Shown: positions 1 through 8,069 of the stretch, piece after piece
Layout: each line of letters begins with the position of its first letter
How positions within the stretch are numbered: the first letter of the stretch is position 1
Assembly: GCA_900767605.1 (NCBI GenBank)
Contig: CAAFZT010000051.1
Span: 1 to 12,741 of the forward strand
Direction of reading: 5' to 3'
Length of the DNA stretch: 12,741 bases
From: Bacilli bacterium
Lineage (GTDB): Bacteria > Bacillota_I > Bacilli_A > RFN20 > CAG-826
Program-made: the position numbers and the translations under genes
Notes under the pieces: model-generated
What the model saw: only the letters and a program-made list of their open reading frames with translations
What the model was told of the DNA's origin: nothing
Database searches by the model: none

Positions 1-38
1 CCCCCATGCGGAGGCGGATTAAGGCGAAGTGCCGGCGC

Positions 39-54
39 GACCCCCTAGGGGGTC
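39..54. repeat. Perfect 16-bp GC-rich palindrome
   Basis: GACCCCCTAGGGGGTC is a perfect palindrome with no loop. Its right half supplies an AGGGGG run eight bases before the ATG at 61, so it may simply contain a ribosome binding site. It could also be a small hairpin in the 5' untranslated region, or an artefact near the edge of the assembled sequence. No T-run follows, so it is not an intrinsic terminator. Confidence 0.5.
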
Positions 55-60
55 ATTGCA

Positions 61-232
61 ATGGAATCGCATCAAGGGCGCTTTTTATTAAGTGTCCTTG
101 ACATGGGGTCCACATTAAAAATTCGTCCGCGTTTCCAAGGAAGAATTGCTCCAAAGGAGAAAACAAGCCAAAGAGGCCAGGGAAGCCGAGGAAGTAAACG
201 AGGCCAAGCAAGAACCAGGAGAGAAGAAATAA
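61..232 (+). pseudogene. Short gene upstream of the signal peptidase, apparently frameshifted
   Basis: Frame 2 from about 119 to the TAA at 230-232 encodes a charged tail (KEELLQRRKQAKEAREAEE, then VNEAKQEPGEKK) with no usable start. Frame 1 from the ATG at 61 (MESHQGRFLLSVLDMGSTLK) has an AGGGGG ribosome site eight bases upstream. The two join into one 56-residue reading if a single A is removed from the AAAAA run at 117-121. The stop lies 3 bases before the ATG at 236, which suggests translational coupling to the next gene. The tail resembles the charged C-terminus of the next protein. I do not recognise the family. It may be a sequencing or assembly indel, a real pseudogene, or the C-terminus of a longer gene that begins outside the window. 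Frames 1 and 2 are both closed by stops further left. Confidence 0.35.
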
Positions 233-235
233 TCC

Positions 236-1267
236 ATGAAGAAAAAGGTGGTTTCTACCATCGTCGACGGGTTGCTAGGAGCAATCGTGCTCTTTTTAGC
301 ATACTGCCAAGTGTCGATGATGGTATCGATGAACCGCCCCGAAAATCATGGCGTCCCTTCTGTTTTTGGGCGTTCCGTCCTCTATGTCGTCACCGATTCC
401 ATGGCTACGGATACCGATGAAAATCGTAGCCCTGAAGTCATCGAGGAAGAGGAACGGGTGACCAAAACCTATACTTACACCGACGCGAATGGAATCAAGC
501 AAACCGCGAACCGTTACCAAATCGGCCATATCGAAGCTGGGGAAGGGGCCGTTATCAAAAAGGAAGACCCGTCTTTGATTCGCGTCGGTGACATCATCAC
601 CTTCTATTATTCTTCGTTAAATGCCTTGGACACTCACCGGGTCATGGAAATTGATTTGCCAAGTTCAGCCAACCAAAACCAATATGTTTTTCATACGCGC
701 GGAGATAACCTTCATTCTCAATTTGGGGAATGGGATCCCGACTACCGGGATGGGGCGATTTATGCTTCCGAAGTCGTGGGGACGGTCGTTTCTCATTCCA
801 AAGCCTTAGGCAATGTGCTAAAACTCGTTTCTCCTGCCGTTCCTAATGGCTACGCGGTGTGGTTTGTTCCCTTAATGGTCTTTATCCCTTTAGGGAGCAT
901 CGCGACCTTTACGGTCATCGATACCCTAAAAAAAGCCAAAAAGGAAGAAAAAGAGGAAGAGGAAGAAATCAAAGCGGCGATGGAAAAAGCCGGGGTCGAT
1001 CCTAGCGACGAAGCCGCGCGCATCAAATTCATCGAAAAAGAATCCTATAAAATCGAACTGCGAAAACAAAAAGAAAAAGCGAAGCAAGAAGAGCTCAAAA
1101 AACTAAGAAAACAAGCCAAAAAAGGCAAGAAAATCCAAAGGCCGTCGAAAAAGGATGAAATAGCCTTAGCCAAGCAAAAGGCCCTCGAAGAAGAAAAAGA
1201 AAGAATTCGACAAGAAGTTAGAAAACAACTGGAAGAAGAAAGAAAAAAGCAGGAGGAAACAAAATGA
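236..1267 (+). CDS. Signal peptidase I, SipW/ER-type, with charged C-terminal tail
   Basis: Probable membrane signal peptidase that cleaves signal peptides of exported proteins on the outer face of the membrane. Residues 8-31 form an N-terminal membrane segment. The Ser motif TDSMA (Ser55) follows, then a conserved GDIITF (118-123), THRV with His134, and TRGDN (154-158). A His in place of the catalytic Lys is the mark of the SipW/archaeal/ER type, which uses Ser-His-Asp. A second membrane segment lies at about 207-229. Residues 60-95 are an acidic insert next to the active Ser. Residues 231-343 are an unusual Lys/Glu-rich, probably coiled-coil tail that would lie in the cytosol. The family is normally about 180-230 residues, so the tail accounts for the extra length. 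The start is supported by AGGAG at 217-221 (spacing somewhat long) and by the upstream stop at 232. It overlaps the next gene by ATGA. The residue after Ser-Met is Ala, not the usual Pro/Tyr. Confidence 0.8.
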   Translation: MKKKVVSTIVDGLLGAIVLFLAYCQVSMMVSMNRPENHGVPSVFGRSVLYVVTDSMATDTDENRSPEVIEEEERVTKTYTYTDANGIKQTANRYQIGHIEAGEGAVIKKEDPSLIRVGDIITFYYSSLNALDTHRVMEIDLPSSANQNQYVFHTRGDNLHSQFGEWDPDYRDGAIYASEVVGTVVSHSKALGNVLKLVSPAVPNGYAVWFVPLMVFIPLGSIATFTVIDTLKKAKKEEKEEEEEIKAAMEKAGVDPSDEAARIKFIEKESYKIELRKQKEKAKQEELKKLRKQAKKGKKIQRPSKKDEIALAKQKALEEEKERIRQEVRKQLEEERKKQEETK

Positions 1268-2895
1268 ATCGAGAGAAAAAACGAAACGGATTGTTGGCAA
1301 CAATTATTGGTCTAATCCTCCTTCTTTTTGGGACCCTATGTGCGGAAATCCTCGTGGGTATTGCCGCTAGAAACGAGGTCGCGGATGGAACGGTGGTAGA
1401 TACCCTTATCGCGTGGATGGCGATTTTGTTCGCCGTTTTGATTTTATTGGCCGCGGGCATCGTCTTCTGCTCCATGCGGCGCGAGCAATTATTCCAACGT
1501 TCCCGTTGGGAAAATAACCTCTTTGGCAAAGAAGGGGTTCGTATTGATAGCGATATCGAATTCGAAAAGAAATTCCGTCGTGCCTTCTTACGCTTAGAAA
1601 GAAAAACGGCGAAGGAAGCCTTGGAAAAGAAAGCCAAAGACGAAGCCTATATCGTTTCCTTTCAGCTCCGCGAAGTCCGCGGACAAGAAATCGCGAATAA
1701 CCTCGCCGTTCTTCATCAAATCAATTTATTGGTATCCGAAGAACTGAAAAAGCAATTCGGGGAAGAAGAAATCGCTTATGGAATCTCCGAACGGAACGAC
1801 TTCTTCGTCTACGCCGAAGCAAAAGGAGGCAACATCAACGAGATGAAAGACCGTTTCGCTCGGTTTGCTTCTTCCCTAATCGGGGTAATCGATGCGCGGA
1901 ACGATTTGCCTAGCGTCATCGTTTTATTTGGTGCGGCAAAAGGGAAGCTCAATGAAAATGCAGCCATTACCCTTGCCCACAGCGAATTCGCCCTTTCCTT
2001 TAACGTGGGGACTCGTCTTTCTGGGTCCATGGAAATTTATTCCCAGGCCATCGTCAAAGAAAACGAAGGAAGAAAGAGTTTGGACGAAGAAATTGCCCGC
2101 GCCTTAAAACGTCATGAACTTCAAATCTATTACCAGGGGAAATGGGACCTGAAAAAAGGCTGCTTCTATGGGGCGGAGGCCTTAATCCGTTGGAAACACC
2201 CTAAACGCGGTCTCCTTCCTCCTTCTTCTTTTATTCCTTATTGCGAAAACTCGGGACGAATTGTAGAAATCGACCATTATGTTTTTGAGACCGTCTGCAA
2301 AGATATCGCCAAATGGCGGAGCGAAGGAAGACGGAAAATCGCCGTCTCCATCAACCTTTCTCGTCGTTCGGTTTATGATCCAAGCTTACTTTCGTTCCTA
2401 GAAAAAACCTGCGAAGACAATCACGTCTCTCCCAAAGAAATCGATATCGAGTTAACGGAGTCTTTGGCCGCCCAAAACGTCGTCTTCATCTCCGCGATCA
2501 TCCGCCGCATCAAGGCGTTAGGATTTGGGACTTCCATGGATGACTTCGGCATTGGCTATTCTTCCTTAAGTTCTTTGAAAAACATCCCCTTCTCCGTTTT
2601 AAAAATCGATAAGTCCTTCATCGATGACATCGAAATCGATAACAAATCCCGTTCCATGGTCCGTTCGATCATCGAACTAGTGCACGCCCTCGGGATGAAA
2701 ACAATTGCCGAAGGCGTAGAAACCGCCGACCAAGTCCGAATTCTCCAAAGCCTGGGTCTGGATGCCATTCAGGGCTTCTATTTCTCCCGTCCTTTGGAAC
2801 GCGCCCGGTTTGAAGCGTTCCTCGAAAGCAATATCTTCGAACCCCAATCTAATAGCGAAAGGAAGGCACAACCTCATGATCCTACTCGTCGGTGA
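1264..2895 (+). CDS. Membrane-anchored EAL-domain c-di-GMP phosphodiesterase with degenerate GGDEF
   Basis: Predicted to hydrolyse cyclic di-GMP to pGpG at the cytoplasmic membrane face. Two membrane segments lie at about 9-33 and 47-70. Residues about 125-265 fit a GGDEF fold, but the signature position reads ERNDF (176-180), so it should not make c-di-GMP. The EAL domain (about 275-525) is intact: EAL 305-307, SINLS with Asn364, ELTES with Glu396, DDFG with Asp426/Asp427, LKID with Lys447, AEGVET with Glu483, and QGFYFSRP with Gln503. These are the metal-binding and catalytic residues of active EAL enzymes. The start is set by AGGAGG at 1251-1256. The ATG overlaps the stop of the signal peptidase gene by 4 bases, and the 3' end overlaps the next gene by 20 bases, so all are probably co-transcribed. 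The short extracytoplasmic loop between the membrane segments is too small for a folded sensor domain. Confidence 0.9.
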   Translation: MNREKKRNGLLATIIGLILLLFGTLCAEILVGIAARNEVADGTVVDTLIAWMAILFAVLILLAAGIVFCSMRREQLFQRSRWENNLFGKEGVRIDSDIEFEKKFRRAFLRLERKTAKEALEKKAKDEAYIVSFQLREVRGQEIANNLAVLHQINLLVSEELKKQFGEEEIAYGISERNDFFVYAEAKGGNINEMKDRFARFASSLIGVIDARNDLPSVIVLFGAAKGKLNENAAITLAHSEFALSFNVGTRLSGSMEIYSQAIVKENEGRKSLDEEIARALKRHELQIYYQGKWDLKKGCFYGAEALIRWKHPKRGLLPPSSFIPYCENSGRIVEIDHYVFETVCKDIAKWRSEGRRKIAVSINLSRRSVYDPSLLSFLEKTCEDNHVSPKEIDIELTESLAAQNVVFISAIIRRIKALGFGTSMDDFGIGYSSLSSLKNIPFSVLKIDKSFIDDIEIDNKSRSMVRSIIELVHALGMKTIAEGVETADQVRILQSLGLDAIQGFYFSRPLERARFEAFLESNIFEPQSNSERKAQPHDPTRR

Positions 2896-3598
2896 TGAAG
2901 CGGACAGCATTCTCTATTTCCGGAACCGCATCGAATTAATCGAAGAATTTGACCTCCCTTTGGGGATGCACGCTTATTCGGGGAAAATCGGTGGCGAAGA
3001 GGTTTTAATCGCTTCCGTTGGCAGGGGCAATATGCTCTCTTCTTTAAGAATGGGGTATTTGCTAGAACGCTTCACCCCCTATGTCTGCATTTCAATCGGC
3101 GCGGTTTATTCCTTGCGAAACGACCTCCACCAAGGCGACCTTTTCATCGCCGACCGTTATTACAACTATGGGGTGGATTTTTCTACCGATGGCAAGACGG
3201 TTTACGGTCAAATCCCCGAAGAACCGCCCTTTTATAACGCCTCCATCACATTAAACGACACCGCCGAAGCCATGGCCTATCAAGTCGGCGGGGCTTATGT
3301 AGAACGCGGTTTCTTGTTAAGCGGGGACAAAGATTACGTGGACCTTTCCTCCTTCCAAGGCATCATTGCCCGTCACTATAACGGAACGGAAAAAATGGCC
3401 TGTTACGATACGAATTCCGGGGGAATTGCTTTAGCCTGCCGTCATTATAAGACCGCCTTATTGACCTTGAAGGTCGTTTCCTATGAGCCGCTTCGCCCGG
3501 AACAATTGCTTTCTAAAAAGCGAAAAGGTCTCGAATCCATGGGCTTATTAAGCGAAGTGTTGATCGCCATGCTTGTGAACATGCAACGTTCATTATAA
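2876..3598 (+). CDS. Divergent MTA/SAH nucleosidase-fold protein, catalytic residues replaced
   Basis: A 240-residue protein of the purine nucleoside phosphorylase/MTA-SAH nucleosidase superfamily. Family landmarks appear in order: SVGRGNM (48-54, normally SGIGKVNA-like), ISIGAV (72-77), GDLFIADRYYNYGVDFS (87-103, like GDIVVSDEVRYHDVD), YGQIP (110-114), and LLSGDKDYVD (147-156, like IVSGDxF). The expected VEMEAAA motif reads CYDTNSGGIA (177-186), and the catalytic Asp motif SDxAD reads SYEP (202-205). Both the ribose-binding/catalytic Glu and the general-acid Asp appear lost. Either activity is lost or altered, or the protein binds a nucleoside as a sensor. I chose ATG 2876 because AGGAAGG (2860-2866) sits nine bases upstream and family homology starts there (MILLVGDE). 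An in-frame ATG at 2762 lies inside the EAL gene and would add only 38 residues that do not match. It is the third gene of the operon and lies 12 bases before the next one. Confidence 0.7.
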   Translation: MILLVGDEADSILYFRNRIELIEEFDLPLGMHAYSGKIGGEEVLIASVGRGNMLSSLRMGYLLERFTPYVCISIGAVYSLRNDLHQGDLFIADRYYNYGVDFSTDGKTVYGQIPEEPPFYNASITLNDTAEAMAYQVGGAYVERGFLLSGDKDYVDLSSFQGIIARHYNGTEKMACYDTNSGGIALACRHYKTALLTLKVVSYEPLRPEQLLSKKRKGLESMGLLSEVLIAMLVNMQRSL

Positions 3599-3610
3599 AG
3601 GAGGAGGAAT

Positions 3611-6600
3611 ATGGGCAAAAACAAAAATATCATCCAAAAATCCAAAAGCAAAGTATCGAAGCCGCGAAAATACGCGAAACGCTTTTTTGCTTCGCTTTCG
3701 CAAGTTCGTCATTCTAAACGGGAACGTCCGATTCTAATAACGGTTCTTGTTTCTTTGTCTCTTGGCATCCTCTTTTTGATCGGCTCCGCCATTTTATCAG
3801 GGCTCCATTTCGTTGGAATTGGCATCACTTTCTTCGTCCTGGCAATCCTTGCCATCATTGCCTCCGTCACCGCCTTGTTCTATGGATATTGCTGGCTCCA
3901 TGATAAGGAACAAGATTCGACCTCCTCTCTTCTTTCTCAAATGGACGCTTTTGATGCGGGAGAAACGCGATACGTAGAACCCTCTTGGGACGATGAACGT
4001 TCCGACGCCTTGCAAAAAAGGATGAATGCTTTTTTAGAAAGAACTTCGCGCCTCCTCGAAGAAAAAGGGCAAGATGAGGGAGGAAAAGCCCCTACTTTAG
4101 AGGTTCTTTCTATTTCCGATTTCAAAAACGCATTGGGGAAGGAAGTGGAATCCAACCCTTCGAGTTTATCATGCCTTCTTTGCTTTGATTTGGTTTCGAA
4201 ATCCGCCCCAAGGGCAGAAGCAATGAACGCTTTAAAAGAAGCCTTACGGGCGAATTTCCCCGAAGATTTATTAGGGGAAGGGGAAGAGAATTCCCTTTTT
4301 GTCTACCGTTATAGCGCTTCTTCTAAAAATAGTTTCCGTCAGAAACTCGAATCCTTTATTGGTTCCTTTTCCTATTGCTATACCGACCCCTTGACTTCTT
4401 CTACTTCCGTTTATGGAACGCGGGTAGGGGGAGCTTATTTCCCTGGCGTCCAAGAAAGGATGCTATTAGAAGCCTCGACCCGCGCCTTAAAACGGAGCCA
4501 AGGCATCGAATTAGAAGAAGGGAGCACCCAACGTTATGGAAAATCCATCAATCCCCATCTTCCTGAAATTGCTCGCCGCGTCGAAATCCTAGGAGAAGAA
4601 AATCGCCTCGCTTCCGCGATTATGGACGGGAAGGAAGAGGCGGAAAGAATGGATAACCTCCTTCATCTTCTTTCCTTCCACCGCCTTCAAGCTGGCTTTG
4701 AAAGCGCGGGGATTTATCTTTATGAGCCGGAGACGCGCTGCTACCGGCTTTACGTCCACGACGAGGAAGAAGACGTTCTGGGATTAGCAAAATTCGGGGA
4801 AGTCGTTCCCGCAGAAGAATTAAATCCCTTCTACGAACAAGGAAGAATCGAAACCCCATTCTTTTGCCAAGACGTCTTGGAATTGCCTCACGATTTGTCG
4901 CTTCGTTGCCAAAGTTTAAGCATTGCCTCCTTCTATTTATATTCCTTCCGTTTCGGAGGAGAAAAAACCGGACTTGCCTATTTTAGTTCGACGAAGCCCG
5001 TCTCCTTATCCTTAATCCGTCAAGAAGTCCTTTCCGACTTCTTCCCTTATGCCTCTTCCTATTTGCTTTACGCGATCAAAAAGGAAAAAGAAGACCTCCG
5101 TCATTTGATTTTGAATGCTTTCTGCGCGAAGAAAGAAAGTTATTGCTATACCGTGGACCGCGAAACAAAGCGTCTCGTCCAATATAGCGAGAACCTCCCC
5201 CAAAAATTCAAAGGGGCACAGCTCGGGGAAGTGTGCCACCGCGCTTTATTTGGCTACAGCGAACCTTGTCCCAATTGTCCTCTTATTTATGGGCCGGTGA
5301 AGCGCATTATCCCCGCTTTAGGAGCCAAGGAAGTTGCCCAAAGCGTTTTGACCTATCGGCTAGGGCAAGAAGGTTTAGCCACTCTGCTCATCGAAAAAGA
5401 GGAACCGCGAGCCACTTCGACGACCTTAACGGACAAAGCCCTCCAAATCAAAAACGCGAAAGCCCTCCAAATCGAAGCAAACCGCGAACTAAGAAACCCC
5501 CTTTCCCGTGGGGCTTTCCTTGGGATTCGTTTGACCAACAAGGCGGAGTTATTAGACCACCTCGCCGATCAAAATTCCAATTCGCTTCTCGGAGCGGTTT
5601 CCCGCGAAATCAGCTCGATTGGCTATGACGATGGGCTATACCGTTTCGACCCGGATACCTTGGTGGTGCGCATCTCCGCGAGCACGAACCGTTCAACCTT
5701 GATGCTTGCCATTGAAGATATCGCCGACCAAATCCACGGGCCTTTATACGCGGGAAGCGACTCTTTCACCCCACAATACGCCTATTCTTTGCTTTATTAT
5801 CCTTCCGACGTCAATAACGTCAATGACTCGGTGTCGCTATTTCAAACCGAACTTCTCCGTTCTCAAAAAATGGGCGAGGGGCTCATCTCGGAAGTCGGCA
5901 AGTCCAGGGCAAGAAAAGCCTATCGCCCCGAATACGTCGAATCCTTGCTTCGCGATAAGCTTACTAGCGGCCACGTCGACCTCTCTTTCGCCGCAATGAA
6001 AGAGGTCTCGACGAACGAAGTTCGCCTCCTTGCCGCTAGGGCGGACTTAATCGCGGAAGACCATTCCCACATCCACCCCGAGGAATTCAAACGCATCGGG
6101 GGAGAGCAAGGGCTTACCGCACAGCTGGATTTTGCCTGCTTAAAATCGTTCTTGGACTATTATTCGCAACGGAAAGATACCCTCTTCCACGATAACGGCA
6201 TCCAAAACCTCTTCTTCACCATGGACGAGTCGACGTTCTTGGATCGAAACTTCATTGCCAAGGTCGCCGAATATACCGCGGAATTCAAGGTGCCCTCCCG
6301 CACGTTGGTTTTAGCCTTCGATGCCTCTTTCTTAGAAAAGAACATGGAGCTGGCCCGTTCGCGCATCCATGACCTCCACGAAATCAAGGTTCTTCTTTTC
6401 GTTCGTCATCTCCACGCAGGAAAAGAATCGCCCCAGCGTTTTGCAGAGATCGGAGTCGACGGGATCGGTTTAAGCCCATCGAGTTTAGCCGATGCTCTCA
6501 ATAACGAATCCGATCGCATGGCTTATGCAAGCGCCGTGAACGAGATTATCTCCAATAACCTCATCCCCGTTTGCGGAGGGGTCAAAGACGAGGACGGCAT

Positions 6601-6703
6601 CCGCTTCGTTCAAGATCTAGGCGTGCCTTATGCTTATGGTTCTTATTGTGGCGAGGCCTTAAGCCCAAACGAATTCGAGACCTTACTCTCCTATCACCAG
6701 TAA
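3611..6703 (+). CDS. Large membrane protein with degenerate GGDEF, GAF-like, PAS-like and degenerate EAL domains
   Basis: 1030 residues. Two membrane segments (about 41-63 and 67-92) follow a basic N-terminus. A first GGDEF-like region (about 160-300) has EENSL (225-229) at the signature. Residues about 325-490 look like a GAF fold. Residues about 495-595 look like a PAS domain carrying Cys542 and CPNC (553-556). A second GGDEF-like region (about 605-765) has DPDTL (680-684) at the signature. Residues about 770-1027 align with EAL by pattern, yet every catalytic motif is replaced: RLLAAR for EAL (805-810), FTMDES for the Asn motif (869-874), LAFDAS for ELTES (901-906), FVRHLHAG for DDFGTGYS (930-937), IGLSPSS for LKIDxSF (952-958), and CGGVKD for AEGVET (988-993). 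No cyclase or phosphodiesterase activity is expected. A role as nucleotide-binding or partner-binding regulator of the EAL enzyme two genes upstream is inferred. The ribosome site AGGAGG (3599-3604) is strong, and the gene is the last before the operon's terminator. Confidence 0.8.
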   Translation: MGKNKNIIQKSKSKVSKPRKYAKRFFASLSQVRHSKRERPILITVLVSLSLGILFLIGSAILSGLHFVGIGITFFVLAILAIIASVTALFYGYCWLHDKEQDSTSSLLSQMDAFDAGETRYVEPSWDDERSDALQKRMNAFLERTSRLLEEKGQDEGGKAPTLEVLSISDFKNALGKEVESNPSSLSCLLCFDLVSKSAPRAEAMNALKEALRANFPEDLLGEGEENSLFVYRYSASSKNSFRQKLESFIGSFSYCYTDPLTSSTSVYGTRVGGAYFPGVQERMLLEASTRALKRSQGIELEEGSTQRYGKSINPHLPEIARRVEILGEENRLASAIMDGKEEAERMDNLLHLLSFHRLQAGFESAGIYLYEPETRCYRLYVHDEEEDVLGLAKFGEVVPAEELNPFYEQGRIETPFFCQDVLELPHDLSLRCQSLSIASFYLYSFRFGGEKTGLAYFSSTKPVSLSLIRQEVLSDFFPYASSYLLYAIKKEKEDLRHLILNAFCAKKESYCYTVDRETKRLVQYSENLPQKFKGAQLGEVCHRALFGYSEPCPNCPLIYGPVKRIIPALGAKEVAQSVLTYRLGQEGLATLLIEKEEPRATSTTLTDKALQIKNAKALQIEANRELRNPLSRGAFLGIRLTNKAELLDHLADQNSNSLLGAVSREISSIGYDDGLYRFDPDTLVVRISASTNRSTLMLAIEDIADQIHGPLYAGSDSFTPQYAYSLLYYPSDVNNVNDSVSLFQTELLRSQKMGEGLISEVGKSRARKAYRPEYVESLLRDKLTSGHVDLSFAAMKEVSTNEVRLLAARADLIAEDHSHIHPEEFKRIGGEQGLTAQLDFACLKSFLDYYSQRKDTLFHDNGIQNLFFTMDESTFLDRNFIAKVAEYTAEFKVPSRTLVLAFDASFLEKNMELARSRIHDLHEIKVLLFVRHLHAGKESPQRFAEIGVDGIGLSPSSLADALNNESDRMAYASAVNEIISNNLIPVCGGVKDEDGIRFVQDLGVPYAYGSYCGEALSPNEFETLLSYHQ

Positions 6704-6717
6704 ACATTGCCTTTCTA

Positions 6718-6750
6718 AACCCGGCCGTCCTGGTCGGGTTTTCTTTTTTT
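6718..6750 (+). terminator. Rho-independent terminator of the c-di-GMP operon
   Basis: A 9-bp stem (6718-6726 with 6732-6740, one G-U pair) closes a 5-base loop and is followed by TTCTTTTTTT. It starts 15 bases after the stop of the 1030-residue gene. The convergent ATPase gene ends 6 bases beyond, but the other strand lacks a T-run after the stem. Confidence 0.9.
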
Positions 6751-6755
6751 AGAAA

Positions 6756-8069
6756 TTAGGCGATAAAACGAAGCAAGAAATCGCTGGCGCTTAAAATCCA
6801 ATATCCTTCTTTGGTTCGGCTTTCTTCTATCGGCGAATTCACGACAATGATTTTTTGAATTTCATCCACCAAAGATAAATAGGGTTTAATCTCCCTCTCG
6901 TAAGTGGAAGGGGAGGAAAGGTCGTTACAAACTTGAATATAGTATTGTCGAATTCCTTTCGTGGCGAAAAAATCGATTTCAAAAGTATTTTTTACGCTTT
7001 TGCCACTAGGTTCTTTGGACACTTTTTCATACACGCCAACACTCACCGTATATCCCCGGTAAATCAATTCGTTAAAAACGACGTTTTCCAGGGTTTGGCC
7101 GATATCTTCGTAGATAAAATCCGTTCTTGCGTTTTTTAATCCCGGGTCTACGAAATAGTACTTCCTCATTGCCCCAATTTTCTTCCTTCCCTTCACGTCG
7201 TATCGCGAAACGGCGCGAATCAAAAAAGAATCTTCGAATAAATTGAGATAACGTTGAATGGTGTTAGGGTCCAACATTTTATGCTCTTTGCTTTGGAAGG
7301 TATTTGCAATTTTCTGCACATTCAGCAATCCGCCCGTGGACTCGGCAATAATATTGCACAATTCATCGAGGAACTCTTCCTTTCTCAGGCTGTTTAATTC
7401 CATGATATCTTTAAAATAAACAGCATCAAAAAGGGATTTGAGGATCGTTTTTTTGTCTTCGTTTTCCGCCAAAACCACCTGAGGCATCCCACCATATTTG
7501 AGGTATTCTTGCAAAGCTAAAAAAGGATGTTCCTTTCGATAAGATGCAAACTCACCAAAAGAAAGTGGCCCCATCGATATATTCGTCGATTTTCCGCGAA
7601 ATTCCGTCGCGATGCTCGAAGACAACATTTTCGAATTGCTGCCGGTTATATATAGATCGATGTTTTTTTCATCGGACAAGCCTAAGACCGTAGACACAAA
7701 CGTGATGGCGTCTTCATCGGATGGTTTCGCCAAAAGGTGCTTTCCTTCGTGGAAAATAGGATTACGAATCGCACGGACCAGCTGAATTTCATCTAGGAAC
7801 ACATAGCAACGATCCTTGCCTCGGCACCATGAGCGGACACGCTGCCCCAAAACAAGGGGGTCCAAGCATTCCACGTTTTCATCTTTATCTAGAGATAGAA
7901 AAAGGATATGGTCTTCAGGAACGCCGTTTCCCTTCAGCCAAGAAGTATAAAGATCCTTGAGCAAAGTGGATTTGCCGCATCTTCGAATGCCGGTCACCAC
8001 TTTTGGCAGTCCATTATCCTTGGCCCGGATTAATTGTTTTAGATATATCTCTCTTTGGATCATATTCAT
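6756..8069 (-). CDS. AAA+ ATPase, AAA_14/DUF4143 type, with nuclease-like C-terminus
   Basis: 437 residues, typical length for the AAA_14-DUF4143 family, whose function is poorly known. Walker A is GIRRCGKS (27-34), Walker B is CYVFLDE (88-94), and a sensor-1-like LYITGSNSKM lies at 139-148. The C-terminal DUF4143 part has ENVVFNEL (328-335), FEID (363-366) and YYIQV (376-380), the pattern of a PD-(D/E)xK nuclease fold with Gln where Lys is usual. No Shine-Dalgarno is visible before either ATG (8069 or 8063). Family members often start MIxR, so the second Met (8063) is a good alternative. The start codon lies inside the outer arm of a large palindrome (8062-8103). The gene sits downstream of the glycogen operon on the same strand, separated by a terminator. 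Its codons are visibly more AT-rich than those of its neighbours, consistent with horizontal acquisition. These genes are widely mobile in gut bacteria. Confidence 0.85.
   Translation of the reverse strand: MNMIQREIYLKQLIRAKDNGLPKVVTGIRRCGKSTLLKDLYTSWLKGNGVPEDHILFLSLDKDENVECLDPLVLGQRVRSWCRGKDRCYVFLDEIQLVRAIRNPIFHEGKHLLAKPSDEDAITFVSTVLGLSDEKNIDLYITGSNSKMLSSSIATEFRGKSTNISMGPLSFGEFASYRKEHPFLALQEYLKYGGMPQVVLAENEDKKTILKSLFDAVYFKDIMELNSLRKEEFLDELCNIIAESTGGLLNVQKIANTFQSKEHKMLDPNTIQRYLNLFEDSFLIRAVSRYDVKGRKKIGAMRKYYFVDPGLKNARTDFIYEDIGQTLENVVFNELIYRGYTVSVGVYEKVSKEPSGKSVKNTFEIDFFATKGIRQYYIQVCNDLSSPSTYEREIKPYLSLVDEIQKIIVVNSPIEESRTKEGYWILSASDFLLRFIA

Noticed and set aside
117..121. Programmed ribosomal frameshift at the A run
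   Set aside because: TTA AAA ATT would need a +1 (or -2) shift and lacks a recognised slippery heptamer plus pseudoknot. An indel is simpler.
2762..2875. In-frame upstream ATG for the nucleosidase-fold gene
   Set aside because: The added 38 residues come from inside the EAL coding region and do not resemble the family N-terminus. ATG 2876 has a good ribosome site and matches the family start.
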